Below are positions 48,801 to 60,050 of a DNA stretch of 64,000 nucleotides, one piece after another (position 1 is the first letter of the stretch; every line of letters begins with the position of its first letter). Position numbers and translations under genes: made by a program. The stretch is from Toxoplasma gondii ME49 (taxonomy: Eukaryota; Apicomplexa; Conoidasida; Eucoccidiorida; Sarcocystidae): the NCBI RefSeq assembly GCF_000006565.2, contig NC_031468.1, positions 248,001 through 312,000 on the forward strand, in the 5' to 3' direction. Under the pieces are notes generated by a model that was not told the DNA's origin, did not search any database, and saw only the letters and a program-made list of their open reading frames with translations.

Positions 48801-50239
48801 AATGAGACGACAGTCTTACACCCTCTTGAAATATTTCATAGTCTTTTCTCTGTCATGAACGTGTCCTGTGCTTACTTGGCTAGAAACCGAGGACAGCTCC
48901 ACTGGCCGTCTGAAGACACCGTGGTTACTCACGATCACCAACGAGTGACAGCTCCCATACAGGCGCTGAGCAGTCTTATCCCGCATTTCCTCTGATAACG
49001 AGTCAAGTATGCCTTTCTAACTTTTTCGGGTACGAGGGCTGCAAAACGACAGACAAACCAAAATACTGCGGGTTTGCCAGGAACCTCTGCTGTACGCCCA
49101 TTTCCCAGAATGAGACACTCCAACGGTGGCTTTTAAAAGTCCCCTGTCGCCGAATCCGACAGAGGCGTGGATCCTGTGTTCGAGGCATTTCGTATTCTCA
49201 CGCTCTTTGAAATTTCTCTGTGCACCATAAACATGATATTATTTGTTTTAAAAACCGGATAGCATGTCTTATTTGTGCGTGCGGTCTTGCGGCGGTCCGG
49301 TGCTATAGCAGCAGTTTTCCACACGGTACTGAGCGCTTCGTCACCCATTTAACGGCTCATCTTCTTATGAGACTTACCCCAGGCACGAGTCACGTCCTTG
49401 GGGTCGCCTGTCGGCGTGTACCTTCCTTGCTATTCGATTGAGATTCGGTCATATATGGGAAGCAGCAGAATGGATGGAGAAGATGGGGCGAAACTTGAGC
49501 TGCACCTCGCAGATGACGTTGGAGGTGTTGTAAACTAGAAGAGTTCGAAAATTCTCACATTAGCATAAGTACTGGCACAACATCTTGAGGATTTCCTTTT
49601 GATGTTACAGAGTATCTCAAACAATAACGCTGACCTACATACAGAGACGTCGTGGAGGGGCGATGTGTCACACAGCAGAGAAGAGGTTACACACCTTGTC
49701 CTGATATCCAATGATAGAATAACCGTTCTTGCAGTAACCCAGTTACTGAGATGTGGTCACGACTTAACTGTGTACTGTGCTTGTTCTGGGAAACCACACA
49801 ACAAATTTACATTCACACCGCGCAGCCAAGCACTATTCACCTCGACTAATGTATATTGTGCATCGAATTCTGTACCAACTAATCTAAGATCATGAGATCT
49901 TTTCGTTGGTAGAATAAAATTAGTAGTGTTTCCCAAGTCGCTCGTATTTATTTGGCTCGCTGCGTACTCAGGAATGGACCACAACAGTTGAGTTACGCCG
50001 GAACTGGGGAATATCTTCGCTCTAATTCCTAGGCAAACAACCTCTCGACCGATATTACAGCATGCTTGTATGATGCTATTAACCGTCCATTTCTTGTTCC
50101 AAACTGCCACAAAGAACGTAAGTCCATCAGATTAACCATTTATTGCAAATACCACATCATAAGGACATATCTCCTCGGTACAAATGATACGCGTTCCAGA
50201 TCCGTATATCATTAATTAAACAAACAGAGATATATAATA
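45878..50239. other. Gene-poor stretch of 4.4 kb
   Basis: Short frames only, on both strands. The sequence immediately upstream of 45877 must hold the promoter of the minus-strand locus. Part of 49.6-50.2 kb may be further degraded mitochondrial-derived sequence downstream of the cytochrome b copy, but I could not match it to a specific gene. Confidence 0.4.
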
Positions 50240-50970
50240 AAATGTACGTTGGTGTGGTAGTTCAGTCGAACGAAATGCCTCTAGTACCACGATTATTACG
50301 TTGGACCATGATGGGCATTTACCATCAGCCAGTAATGTCTCAGGGTAAAAGGCAACATCATCCGTGACTGGTGAAGCACCCCAAATGTAAGTACATTATA
50401 TTCAAACTAATTAGAAAACCATTTGCAAAAGCCAGCAAAGAATGTAGTACAACGAATCGTCTTCATGTAGCACCAGAAGCGTAGTATCCTCCCGAGTGTC
50501 TACTGTAAGAAATATGATGTTGAAGAAAAGAGGTTAGGAATGACTGCAGCACCCAGAAATTCATGTATCGCTATGTTATTACCGAAGATATGGAACGAAA
50601 CCGAACAACTAGGTGGTAGTTACATGATTATGCCTCCAGTTAGAAAATAATCAGGTAACGCCACCTCAAGCAGGCTAGGAAACTTGAGAGGCTGTTGGGT
50701 AATGCGAAATTCTAAATATCCATTCTGCTGCTACGTCTGTAAGTATATGGATAACGCTAGGAAATTCAGGTGATGAGGCGCTTCCGAAATTTGCGGGAAC
50801 GCGACAGAGGTATTAAAAGGAAATTAGTTTAAAAGGCTCACTGCAACGAATCGACCATAGTCATGAGATGAGTTCAGATAAACAGGGCACGAATAAAAGA
50901 ACAGTGATTCTGCAGTATACTGGTATGCGTACGTAGTGTTCTGGGAACCTTGCTAACATGATAGAACTTT
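50240..50970 (-). pseudogene. Nearly full-length nuclear copy of mitochondrial cytochrome b, frame-broken
   Basis: Read on the minus strand in several frames, pieces follow the order of coccidian cytochrome b: VPRTL and an RAL..THL segment (about 50.96-50.86 kb), HILTDVAAEWIFR matching the HLVREVAAGWEFR region (about 50.73 kb), FLGAAVIPNLFSS matching FWGATVITNLLSP (about 50.57 kb), and VAFYPETLLADGKC matching VAFYPHMLMTDAKC (about 50.33 kb). Many stops and frame changes show it is not functional. It overlaps in content with the shorter fragment at 13.8 kb; the two differ, so they are independent or old insertions. The outer limits are approximate. Confidence 0.75.
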
Positions 50971-51696
50971 GATGCAGTTACAATTAGCCTCCACAGTGCA
51001 TACCGGTACTAAGACTCGGAGTGTGTACTCTCCAACATAATCACATGGCTTCGGGTACACTGAATCGTTGCACCTCAGATAACGGATGCTTGGTTCAAGG
51101 ATACGAATGCTTATGCTGGATTTCAGCTTTTGCGTAACAGAAAAATGAGAATAATCTTAAGGTGCACAAAATGCTATGGTTGACCTTTGAGCGGCCTGTA
51201 CCTCCTTGACACCTATCTTTACGCAGCAAGTCAGTTTAACAGCACTGAAGTCAGAATCATCTAACAAAAGTGTGTCAGCCTCTGGCTAACAATGAATTAC
51301 CTTATCTTGGATTCGTACCGACTGTACTGTGTAGGCTGGGTTTTCACTTTCACTGTATCATCTGCCGAGGAAGTTATTTGAAGCCCCTTTACCATGAAAT
51401 ACGGTCATTTAGGTTATCCCTGTACACGGCTGAAGGAATTACTCGAGTTTCTTTTAAAATATTTATTCTGGTATGGTGGCAGGATGCACTCAATTGTACC
51501 TCGGTGTCCAGTTTTTGGCTGCGGGTTGATTGAGTGGGCGACACGACCCGATGTTGTCCGCCAGTCCTAACAACCGAGTGTCTGTACAGACCACAAGTAA
51601 GTGGAGGGTAACAAAACAACTCAATTTTCCCTGAAAAAAGGCTGACTAGATGACTGCTTCTGTCCATCATCTATATCTCTACTGCTTTTAGTCAAA
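50971..51696. other. Spacer upstream of the small secreted-protein gene
   Basis: No gene recognised. It may include flanking mitochondrial-derived sequence on its left and the promoter of the next gene on its right. Confidence 0.4.
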
Positions 51697-52642
51697 ATGC
51701 GTATCAATTCAGGCTCTGCGGTATTGTTTGCAGTCGGCTATGCTGGGTGGGTGTTCCTTTGCAACGGAGAGGTTGTCGTGCCAGCAGCCATGGCACAGAG
51801 TGCTGCCGGAATACAAGGCACTCAATCGCCACCGGTTCAAGAGGGCGACCAAGAGACAGACGAACTGCCGAAAGTTGATGTTGAAATTGTTCCTGGAAGG
51901 AGGTGAGGCAGTTATCCACCTATTAGTAGTGACGTTTCACTTTCTTCTTGGCATGGCAGGTGGAAAACATCGCGAAGGGCGCTGATAAAAATGAAACAGC
52001 GCTTCAAGCAATTCATTCACGATGGTGATGGCTTCCAATGAATTCCGGTAAAATGGAGCGTACATTCCCACTGACTTCCAGAGATTAGCAAAGTCGCACA
52101 CGAATACGACCAACAGTTGAACGCGGTTACGCATCCCCCTGGTACGAGGCCTTAAAATTATCGACTGTCGCGTTTATGATTCAGTATAACCCAGACCAAG
52201 CACGGCATGTTAGGCGGAGCCCACTTGACGTTTATGAACAGCTCCTTGGAACGCCTCCGGAAATCGTATGACTGAAGTTTTCGTTGCTTTTATATCCGTG
52301 ACCGTTTATGCTGTTCCAGACTCACCCGCTTTTAAAGGCCACTACACAGCAGCGATTCCAAGCAGTTCAGGAACACGACATGCCCACTAGTATGCAGATA
52401 GATTCTCAGAGGTCTCTGTTCATGGGAATCGACTCTCCAGCTGCAGCTCCACTCGACGCAAATGTCTCTCTGGAGGGGCTTAGTAATCTCCTTGAATCCA
52501 ACACAGTACGACTAATTTCCATTTTTGAAGCACTGCGGCAAAATTCTGCTCCCTATGTTAGGTTGGGGGTGCTCTTGATATGCAGCAGGACGCAACAGGA
52601 AACCAGTATCTAAAAGCCCTTGTCCAAGGGATAGAACAATAA
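51697..52642 (+). CDS. Small predicted secreted protein, 228 residues, five exons
   Basis: Exons 51697-51902, 51960-52024, 52117-52265, 52320-52505 and 52562-52642 have fully consistent phases and give 687 coding bases including the stop. The N-terminus MRINSGSAVLFAVGYAGWVF followed by LCNGEVVVPA is a typical signal peptide with cleavage expected near residues 25-32. An acidic, Pro/Gln-rich linker follows, then a basic helix (RRALIKMKQRFKQFI), a tryptophan/tyrosine-containing segment (ERGYASPWYEALKLSTVAF), and an amphipathic C-terminal half with LDVYEQLLGT and LEGLSNLLESNT. No transmembrane span after the signal and no cysteines in the mature part, so it is not an SRS-type surface antigen. 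Four introns of 54-92 bases are short for this genome. It is convergent with the enkurin gene 233 bases away. A dense-granule or other secretory-organelle protein is plausible but unproven. Confidence 0.65.
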
Positions 52643-52875
52643 GGAAAGTAGGAGGGCGATTACGAGGCAATAAATGAACAGCAAGTAATGCTGAAGGACT
52701 CAGGGATACCCAGGGTAACTCCAACCGGAACGGGACAGAGTGCCAATCTCCGCCAAGAAACACACAGGACACTAGGTAGCAACATCATGGTTCGAGCTTG
52801 ACAGGCGGAGCAGCCTCAGCTACTGAGGACAAGGCACTGGAAAAAGAGAAGGAGCAGCCCAAAAGTTGGTGGATG

Positions 52876-54398
52876 TCATCCCGAAGAAACAACGATTGTT
52901 CCCTTGCTTGCCTTGCTGATGTACTTCTCTATAGCTGCAAGTTGCTCTTCGAAGTGTTCTTTACGTCTTGCCTTGCCGATGGTATCCAGCTTCACAATGT
53001 GGGTAGTGTTCTGATATTCAGAGTTAAGCGTGTTCCATCTCTTTTTCAATCCGTTCAGAAGAGCAACCCTCTCTGAATCGGGCATTACTCGAACTTCCGA
53101 CAACCCCGGAAAGCTACCCTGCAGCGAAATGAAAGCGGGACAGCTGCTGTTGAAAATTGACTCTGTTACACCCTGAAGGGGGCCAATTCGACACCGATAT
53201 GAATGATTTAGTTTCATATTTCTACGAAATCTACTTACCATCGAATTGTCCTTCCGGAGCGACTCGACGTAGGCATACTCTAGCTGAAGTCTGTTTTTTA
53301 TCTCCTTCAGGTACTCGGGAACTGCTCCGTAGTTCGGTTTCTTCATCCAGTCAAAAAGTCTTCCTGAGTTTTTCTTCGGCCGTGACAATATGTTGTCGAT
53401 GGCATTTGCAGTCACGTGGTCACGAATAGACTTGATGCCCATGATCTGCTTGGAAAGCAATTTTGTCAGTATATGAAAATTGCAACGGTTCACGATCTAA
53501 TAATTCACAAGACCCACCTGCTGACATTTTTTTCGACAGGACAGAAAAGGGGGACGCCTGGCCTACGCTGGATGTTGAAGCTGCACGTGAGTGTCATGGT
53601 GTTGTCATATTTACAGAAACTTACTATTCATCGAGTGGCTACGTGTCAACCAGCGCATTACCGTCGACGACGCAATAGCGGATGTTTGTTGCGTGGCCTG
53701 GAAAGACCTCGTTGCTTGCTTTTTTCTGCAAACGTGCGTGGGCTCAGGCTTCAGCTACGACGTAAACGCCCGTATCCTTACATCATGAAGAGGCCACTAG
53801 AAACCCGTATGCTGCATAAAATGAAGCACCTGCCATGTGGTCATCGTGTTTGCATTAAGTTGCAAGTGCCGAGTGACGATAGTCGGAGCTGGCTGGAGGA
53901 ACGGCAAACCTACTGGTCTGTCATCAGCTGCAGGCGTTGGCGCTTTCCAGCGCGGCTTCTTTTTAGAAAGCACGAGGATGTGGGGCGATGTTTCTTTGAC
54001 CTCTTTCAACGAAAGTATGCGCGGTGCCTTCGACTGCTTTTGTAGAACAACAGTAGGATCTGCACGGCAACATCTTGGTGGAGGTCCCATGTCAGCTGCG
54101 GGCTTCCTGTATTTATGACTGCCCTCATCAGGCGGTTGTCTTTTTCCTGAGTGAAGGACAAAACAATCTTGCACTGTGCAATGATATTCCAAAACAGATA
54201 CTACTCCATGTGCTCAACTTATGGTCTGGTAGGCGTACCAGCAACATTCGATACTCCAGGCTTGGACGTTCCTTTCAGACAAAAAGTCGAGCAAGTTGGA
54301 GGGCATCCTGTGTTGCCTCGAGACGAGTGTGGGCTGCATTTCTCTGCTGGAAATTCCACCTGCCGGACAAGATTATAAATACTTTCCGGAACCTCCAT
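52876..54398 (-). CDS. ENKUR: Enkurin domain protein (axonemal/flagellar), 280 residues, four exons
   Basis: Exons 54398-54239, 54146-53914, 53445-53239 and 53118-52876 join in phase (1, 0, 0) to 843 bases. Family landmarks appear in the right order: MEVPESIYNLV at the start (animal enkurin has a ..ECIYNLIP.. start), KYRKPAADMGPP, the splice-junction motif DDRP|IMGIKS followed by HVTANAIDNI, PNYGAVPEYLKEIKNRL, and the enkurin domain core SERVALLNGLKKRWNTLNSE, with a C-terminal KEHFEEQLAAIEKYI helix. Length is close to the ~256 residues of animals. Enkurin is a microtubule inner protein of motile axonemes and an adaptor for calcium signalling proteins in sperm. In a coccidian the expected site is the microgamete flagellum; a role at apical microtubules cannot be excluded. 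The third intron is free of in-frame stops. Confidence 0.85.
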
Positions 54399-54998
54399 CT
54401 TCCAATGTAAAACAGAAAAAGTTGCTACGACAAAGGCGACAACGTAAATCGCACACTGGAAAAGCTCGCTTTATCGTGGGACGACGCTTCGCGTACTGGA
54501 GGACGCCCTCTTCTGAGGGGTTTGAAGCGACGCGCGCACGATTTGTGTACACTCGGTATGCGATAGAACATTGGACTAAAACGGATTCCCGAAAGGCTGC
54601 CTCTCGATGGCGGGCTTTCAAAAAAACGCATCCGCTATGCGAAGTGAGCTGGTTTCCCACATTGACTGCCAAAGCTACGAAGGATTCTCTGTTGCCGCCA
54701 GTGATTCAGCCCGACTTGTGTAGCCGGCCCCAGATGTGACATCGTTCGTTTGGGACTGTTTGTGGGGTGGTGAATGAAGTGACAGCGCGTGACGAAATTC
54801 AGAATTCTTCTCTTGTTTAATGGTAAACAGGAACTTGTTTCTATATGATGTGAACTACGAAAAGCCCTTGATTGCTCAGTTTCCTCTGTCTCTCTGCTGC
54901 CTCTTCGCAGCGCTAGCAACGGTTCAGTCCCATTACTGTTAATTCTAAAAGCACCCGACAAGCAGATCACATCCATTTCTCGCTCAAAAGCTCCATAA
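54279..54998 (+). CDS. Weak candidate gene overlapping enkurin exon 1 on the opposite strand
   Basis: A strong acceptor CCTTTCAG at 54278 opens a frame of 439 bases ending at a GTGTAG donor after 54717. A second exon, 54911-54998, preceded by CTCTTCGCAG, continues in phase to a stop (..ASNGSVPLLLILKAPDKQI..). No initiator ATG lies within, so an upstream exon would be needed, and the first exon is antisense to enkurin coding sequence. It may be an artefact of a coding antisense frame, or the 3' part of a real overlapping gene. Confidence 0.2.
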
Positions 54999-57031
54999 GC
55001 CATTTGGGAGCTCTATAATAGATGGTAGTCGTTGATGTCTTCCCAATATATCCTAGTCTTCCGAGAAACCGTTCTTAACACGCATTCGTCTTTGTGGACT
55101 TGTATCATCCAGGAAGTGCGATGCAGCCGGCGGTTCCATTTTGTCACGCCTTGCAGAAAACTTTGTCATAATAGGGGCGACCCAAAAGAAATACTTGACA
55201 CATAGTTGCCGACTAGAAGATTGCATGCCGATAATAACACGCCAGCAGAGGATGTGGAAACGTCTGCCGAGCGCGATAAGCCGCCTGCTCTACGTCCGCG
55301 AAAATGCCAATCGCTGCTGCGGACCCCCTAACTTTGTGCCGACAGGCCGCACTTTTTTCGGCAGAACGAGAAGGTGCTCTCCCAGTTGAATGACATACTC
55401 ACTATCCCAAATCCTGTTACCCTGAGGAACCTTAGAGTGTAGCTCCCTACCATTTTCAGGCTGTTTGGCAGTCGATTGAAGAAAATATATTATATTTGAT
55501 TCAATACGGCCGCTTCTACCGGCTCCAGCTTTCTACTAGTACAAATGGACTGTGTTGCTTCCGTTACAGTTGTAGGCATATAACATGGTTTTCGAGATAT
55601 TGTTCATCCAAAAGATTGATGAAGAGAGGTGACGGCACTGAGCTTTTGAACCGGGCGTATTCGCTGACTTTTGCTCTATTGTCCAGGATTCGCTTTGTTC
55701 TAGTTTCTTAGGCAAAACTTAGCCTTGGAATCCGCGGTATCAGCACATGCTAATAAAAAAGGAAAAATACCAGAGGAAAATCGTGTGGCGCGTATATCCC
55801 AGGGTCTGCGGAACTTTCTTGCCACATGAGATTCGAGAGCCTCGCTACAGGTCACATGATGGCAACAGTCAGTTATCAGGTTACGCTTCGCAAAGACGGC
55901 ATGCAATGGACACATTCGTCCAGTCATGCGTAAATTATACGCTCCATCTAAAATCTAAGGCCACGACGAAGCTGGTGGTGAAATATATCAGCGTCTTTCT
56001 ATTGAGTAGTTAAGACATGCGAGATGTTCTCGTTATCCGTTTGCGTCTCTATGATTGTAAGCAAGCATTTTCCACCGCATGGTCATGCACATGTGATCTG
56101 GTTGCCTCTTCAGTATCCGCGTACTGAACTTAAAGTGCAGCAGATGAAGGGAAAAAGCAATATTCACCAATGTGCAGGTAGCACATTGGAACTCTTCAGC
56201 CTGGAAATCCTTGTGGCCGGATCCACCCCCACGAAAAACAAAGCTCGAACGATCACACAAAGCTGGAGTTGTTCTACCGCGTTCAGAAAACTCAACTCCA
56301 CTGAGACACAATCGGATCACCACAGCAACGGAATCGGTCACTATCCGGACCTTATGAATGAACCGGTACAATACCGATATTTTACGTTGGTGGCAGAAAC
56401 TTCCTTCAGGATCGCCCCAAGAACCTTCTAACACTAAATCACCATTTCATAAAAAGACCTAACCACAGACCCGCAGCGCCCGTCGCCTTACACGAAAAAC
56501 GGTGTACGCTTGTCCACAGATGCTGCGAAGCCACATCATGCAGCACCCTTCGAGTGCGATGAATGCTGAGAGGGGGATTGCAGCGACGGTAGTCGCACAC
56601 AATGACGTTGGTGTTAGCACCTCTTATGGTTTTTCGACATTCCCGGGTTCGATTCGGCTTCCTGAGGCACTACCCCGAGAAAAACATGAACCCGTGATGC
56701 ACCCTTGACTTTATTCCGGTGTAGGATATACCGGAGGATCTTAGGACTAGAGGAATATACAGTCGACTTCTCCGTGATACGCGATGACGCACTCTACTAA
56801 GCCATGAGGAACACTGAGCAACGGACAGTTCCTCGACCGTGGAACAGATAGCGAGTACCACGCAAGGGACTGCTTCTTTGTAGTATACAAATGTCTGATG
56901 GCATATTCGCACCATTCCACCATGCAGTGGAAGAGATGTCATGAGCGTTGGACGAGCAACGGCTTGCAGACAACCTTTGAAACCATTAAAAGGAGACCAG
57001 TGAAATTCACTGTACTGTAGCAACAGTACAT
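54999..57031. other. Mostly unassigned stretch with one terminal-exon-like piece
   Basis: At 55365-55442 (+), after acceptor TTTTTTCGGCAG, the frame NEKVLSQLNDILTIPNPVTL runs to a stop and looks like the C-terminus of a protein, but I could not find its upstream exons. The remaining frames on both strands look random. Confidence 0.3.
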
Positions 57032-57752
57032 TCAGTGAAAAGGGGACGGCCACTTTCTAGTAAGGAGACCTTTGTTGTCCGGCCACACAGGTTTCTGGTC
57101 AGGGTGCTTAACGTAAAGCTGTGCTCCCAGTTGCCGCGCTTTCTCTCCCTTGATTCGCTCGCGTGCAAACCGATCCAAAAATGACAACCGCCTTCTCCTG
57201 AACAAAGGATCGAAGAACCTATGTTTCGCGCCATGGTATCGGGCCAGCCGCTCGTCGTGGTCCAGGGCTGCTTGCAGTGTGCGTCGGCTTTGTTCCTGCT
57301 TTTTCCTAAACGCGGTTGTATCCTGCACCGGTTCACGATCGCCGAGGCCTATATCTACTCGAAGCACAACCGGCTGCTGTATCAATTCGGAAGCACTTTG
57401 GCCTAAGCCAGTTTCCGCTAGAGCTGACAGAGCCAATAGACACTCCTGAGTGCGGCTCCTGGACAACGCTGTACCGCGGGATTCAGTGTCAAGAATGAGC
57501 GACTTTGGCTGCTCCAGCGAATCCTCCTCGCTACTGTTGGCTTCACGAGCTCCGTTATGGAAACGATCGCGGGATCGGTTATTTTTGCCACCTGAACATA
57601 ACAGATCACCTCTTGACTCTGAACCCAGGAATGGAAATGAAGGAATACCACTTGGGAGAATCCGCGAACAGCAGGGAGGTCGTCCACCTTCTAGCATCAC
57701 CGACCCCCAGGGGTATGAGTCGACGCAGGCGAGTCATAATTTCATCCTCCAT
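57032..57752 (-). CDS. Uncharacterised basic protein, about 212 residues, two exons
   Basis: Exon 57752-57701 (MEDEIMTRLRRLIPLGV) joins through an 82-base intron (donor GTGATG, acceptor CTGGGTTCAG) to 57618-57032. The middle is Ser/Glu-rich. The last ~100 residues are strongly charged and helical (..LQAALDHDERLARYHGAK.., ..RRRRLSFLDRFARERIKGEK..), then KHPDQKPVWPDNKGLL and a short aromatic end. No family recognised. The second exon alone is open for more than 200 codons, and part of it has a degenerate copy 3 kb away near 60.5 kb. The exon 1 splice is a judgement. It lies downstream of, and in the same direction as, the next gene. Confidence 0.5.
57415..57565. repeat. Source copy of a segmental duplication
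   Basis: This piece of the coding exon resembles 60465-60615 base for base in blocks: GGCTCCTG, GCTGTACC-CGGGATTCAG, GTCAAGAATGAG, and CTTCACGAGCTCCGTT. Both copies have the same orientation. Confidence 0.65.
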
Positions 57753-58207
57753 CTGTTACTGGTGCCATGTTTTCCCCTGAAACAATTATATCAAAAGTGC
57801 TACCATAGCTGCAGGTGCTAAGTTCATGTTCTACGACTAACGCGGCGGACTTCCTTCAATTTACACCAGACATCTGCCGGTTACGTCACCCTGTGCTTTA
57901 GCGCGTACCATGTAAATATGGTGAAGCAGCACACACATTGCGGATCGCACCCGATTGTTCCGTTCGGGAAAAAAGAAGAGCAGCTACGTCGTCGTTGATA
58001 TTCGCCGGAGAAATGTGCCTGCGAAAACATGTGCACACATATTTTTCAGGAAGCAAGTAGTAGGTAGCACATTCCTCGCAAGTTAGTCACCACCTGTATT
58101 CATTGTCAATCTGAGTCTGCAGAAGGGTCATGTACGGCGACGTCCGCCTACTTCTGATATTCTCCGATAGCTGAGTGAACATGACCAGGCCGTTTTAAGA
58201 CAACAGA

Positions 58208-59544
58208 CTAGCGTACTTCAGCAAATACTTGAGTCAACATTGACAACCGTTGTCTTCTGCTTTCCACATCATCAGCTACTCTCACACGGCCGCTCAACCC
58301 AGGCGTGATGTACCTTTTATCTGTAGCTTGTTCCTGAGCAACTCGTCTTGTTGCCATCGCAGGCTCACTCGGGTCACCCTGTTGTTCCCTGTTTGTAGAG
58401 CTCGAAACAATACCTGCACCATACGCCGGCACACAATTAGTACCTAATGCAATCGTACACCAGCACGTACGGCGAACCAAGAAGCTTCACCGAGAGTCGT
58501 TTACACACGAGCTTCTGCGATGCTTGAGGCTTCATGCGCCTATGTCCTCATGCCGGACCTGCCTACATCACCAAGTCCCCTTGCGGGATCGGCTCCTGCC
58601 GAACAAATACCTACGCTGGTCGGCTGTGTGCTGCCAGGTAAATCCAGGATCCCTCCACAGCGCCGGGTCAACAGGGGTGCGTAACGGATCGTCGGGGCAC
58701 AGCGTTCGATACAACCTGGAAAAAGAGAACGCACATGTCACATCTTCGAATTGAAAATGCCATCGACACCTCACGGAGGTACTGGGGTTTTCTCATGTCC
58801 TCGCCGACACCACCCATCCCACCTACCCATAAAGGTCTTGGAGTGTCGGGTTCTCGCGAAGAACTTTTTCGTCTATACTTTGAAAAAACGCTCGAACCGC
58901 ATCGCGCTTCTTCCAGCACTGTTCCATCGTGGCGGACAACGTTGTCAGCGACACATGAGCAGGACGAGGAGCAAATCGCATGGCCTGCACAGAGGCAACA
59001 AGTTGAGACCAGGAGCAGAAGCAAACTTGACATGTCTATATATGCTTCGATCATAGGTTGGCTGTGGGAAAGATGCTAGACATACATCGCAGGCCCTTTG
59101 CGTCCGGGAGAGACCGTCACGGGTTGTGTTCCTCGGTGAACAGAAAGTGAGCTGACTGCGTCGACAACATGCGCGACTCCATGTAGAGGACTGCATGTGC
59201 ATGATCAGCCTTGCGCTGATGTACCAGCAAAATGGATTGAGTGGAAATTGCGCGCATGAGTGCTGCGAGACTGCGAGCTCAACGATAGATGCATGCAATC
59301 GACTCACCTGCATCTGAAAATATTGAGCCATCTGCACATCCTGGAGCATATACTTGGATGGCCAGTACCACTTCATCATTTGACGGCCTTGCAGTGGCCT
59401 CACCCACTGCTCTTCCCCTGGCATACCGCACGCATATCCAAAAATCTTTTTTCTGGCATCAGCTACGGCACTTTTTCGCATCGAGTGCGGTGTCTGCCCC
59501 TCTTGTAGGCGCCGGAGGGACGGAGATGCCAGCCTCCTCATCAT
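58208..59544 (-). CDS. Conserved-looking unknown protein, 233 residues, four exons, possibly mitochondrial
   Basis: Exons 59544-59308, 58984-58827, 58715-58615 and 58413-58208 have perfect phase agreement and good splice sites (GTGAGT, GTAGGT, GTAGGT donors). The N-terminus MMRRLASPSLRRLQ is Arg/Ser/Leu-rich without acidic residues, as in mitochondrial presequences. Then GRQMMKWYWPSKYMLQDVQM, MEQCWKKRDAVRAFFQSIDE, LRENPTLQDLYGLYRTLCPD and a basic tail ending ..RRQRLSMLTQVFAEVR. The aromatic/basic mixture would suit a mitoribosomal or respiratory-complex accessory subunit, but I cannot name the family. No membrane span. Its start is 425 bases from a tRNA gene on the other strand. Confidence 0.65.
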
Positions 59545-59968
59545 AGCAGGCGAGGTTACGTGAGATTAACAGAAAACGCCTCACACTGCATACACGAACA
59601 CGCCAAACTCATAAACCCGTGCTTCTCCTGCTCTACAGTGAAATTAAAAAAAAACAGAACGCAGCGTGCAGACAAAGCATGTAAGATATTAACTAAGAGA
59701 CTCGGGTCATTGTAGCAACCTAGCGGGTTTCTTAAGAAATATGGGCAGCACACTCTCTCCTTTATCACAGTTGTGGAAAAACAGAAAAAGGCGCCATTTT
59801 AGTGGAATCGACGACTCAGACACTGGGAACGAACATTCTCAAGTCACCATTTGGCCAAAACTGAGACCAACTAACAGAGCCAGGATTTTTGTTCATTCAT
59901 GCATGCACTGGAGGGTCTGCAAGGAGCGGGTCAGCGCTTTCCCCCTACCTGAAAAATCAAGGCACTCC
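59545..59968. other. Spacer between the 233-residue gene and the tRNA gene
   Basis: Divergent upstream regions of a protein gene and a tRNA gene. No further feature seen. Confidence 0.4.
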
Positions 59969-60050
59969 GACAACGTGGCCGAGTGGTTAAGGCGGTGGCC
60001 TGCTAAGCCATTGGGTTCTGCCCGCGCAGGTTCGAATCCTGCCGTTGTCG
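59969..60050 (+). tRNA. tRNA-Ser (anticodon GCT)
   Basis: An 82-base type II tRNA. The acceptor stem GACAACG pairs with CGTTGTC, with discriminator G. The D-arm region GTGGCCGAGTGGTTAAGG contains the A box. The anticodon loop CTGCTAA gives GCT, reading AGC/AGT serine codons. A long variable arm precedes the T arm GGTTCGAATCC (B box). No intron and no encoded CCA, as expected for a nuclear eukaryotic gene. A TTTT Pol III stop lies about 25 bases downstream. Confidence 0.95.
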
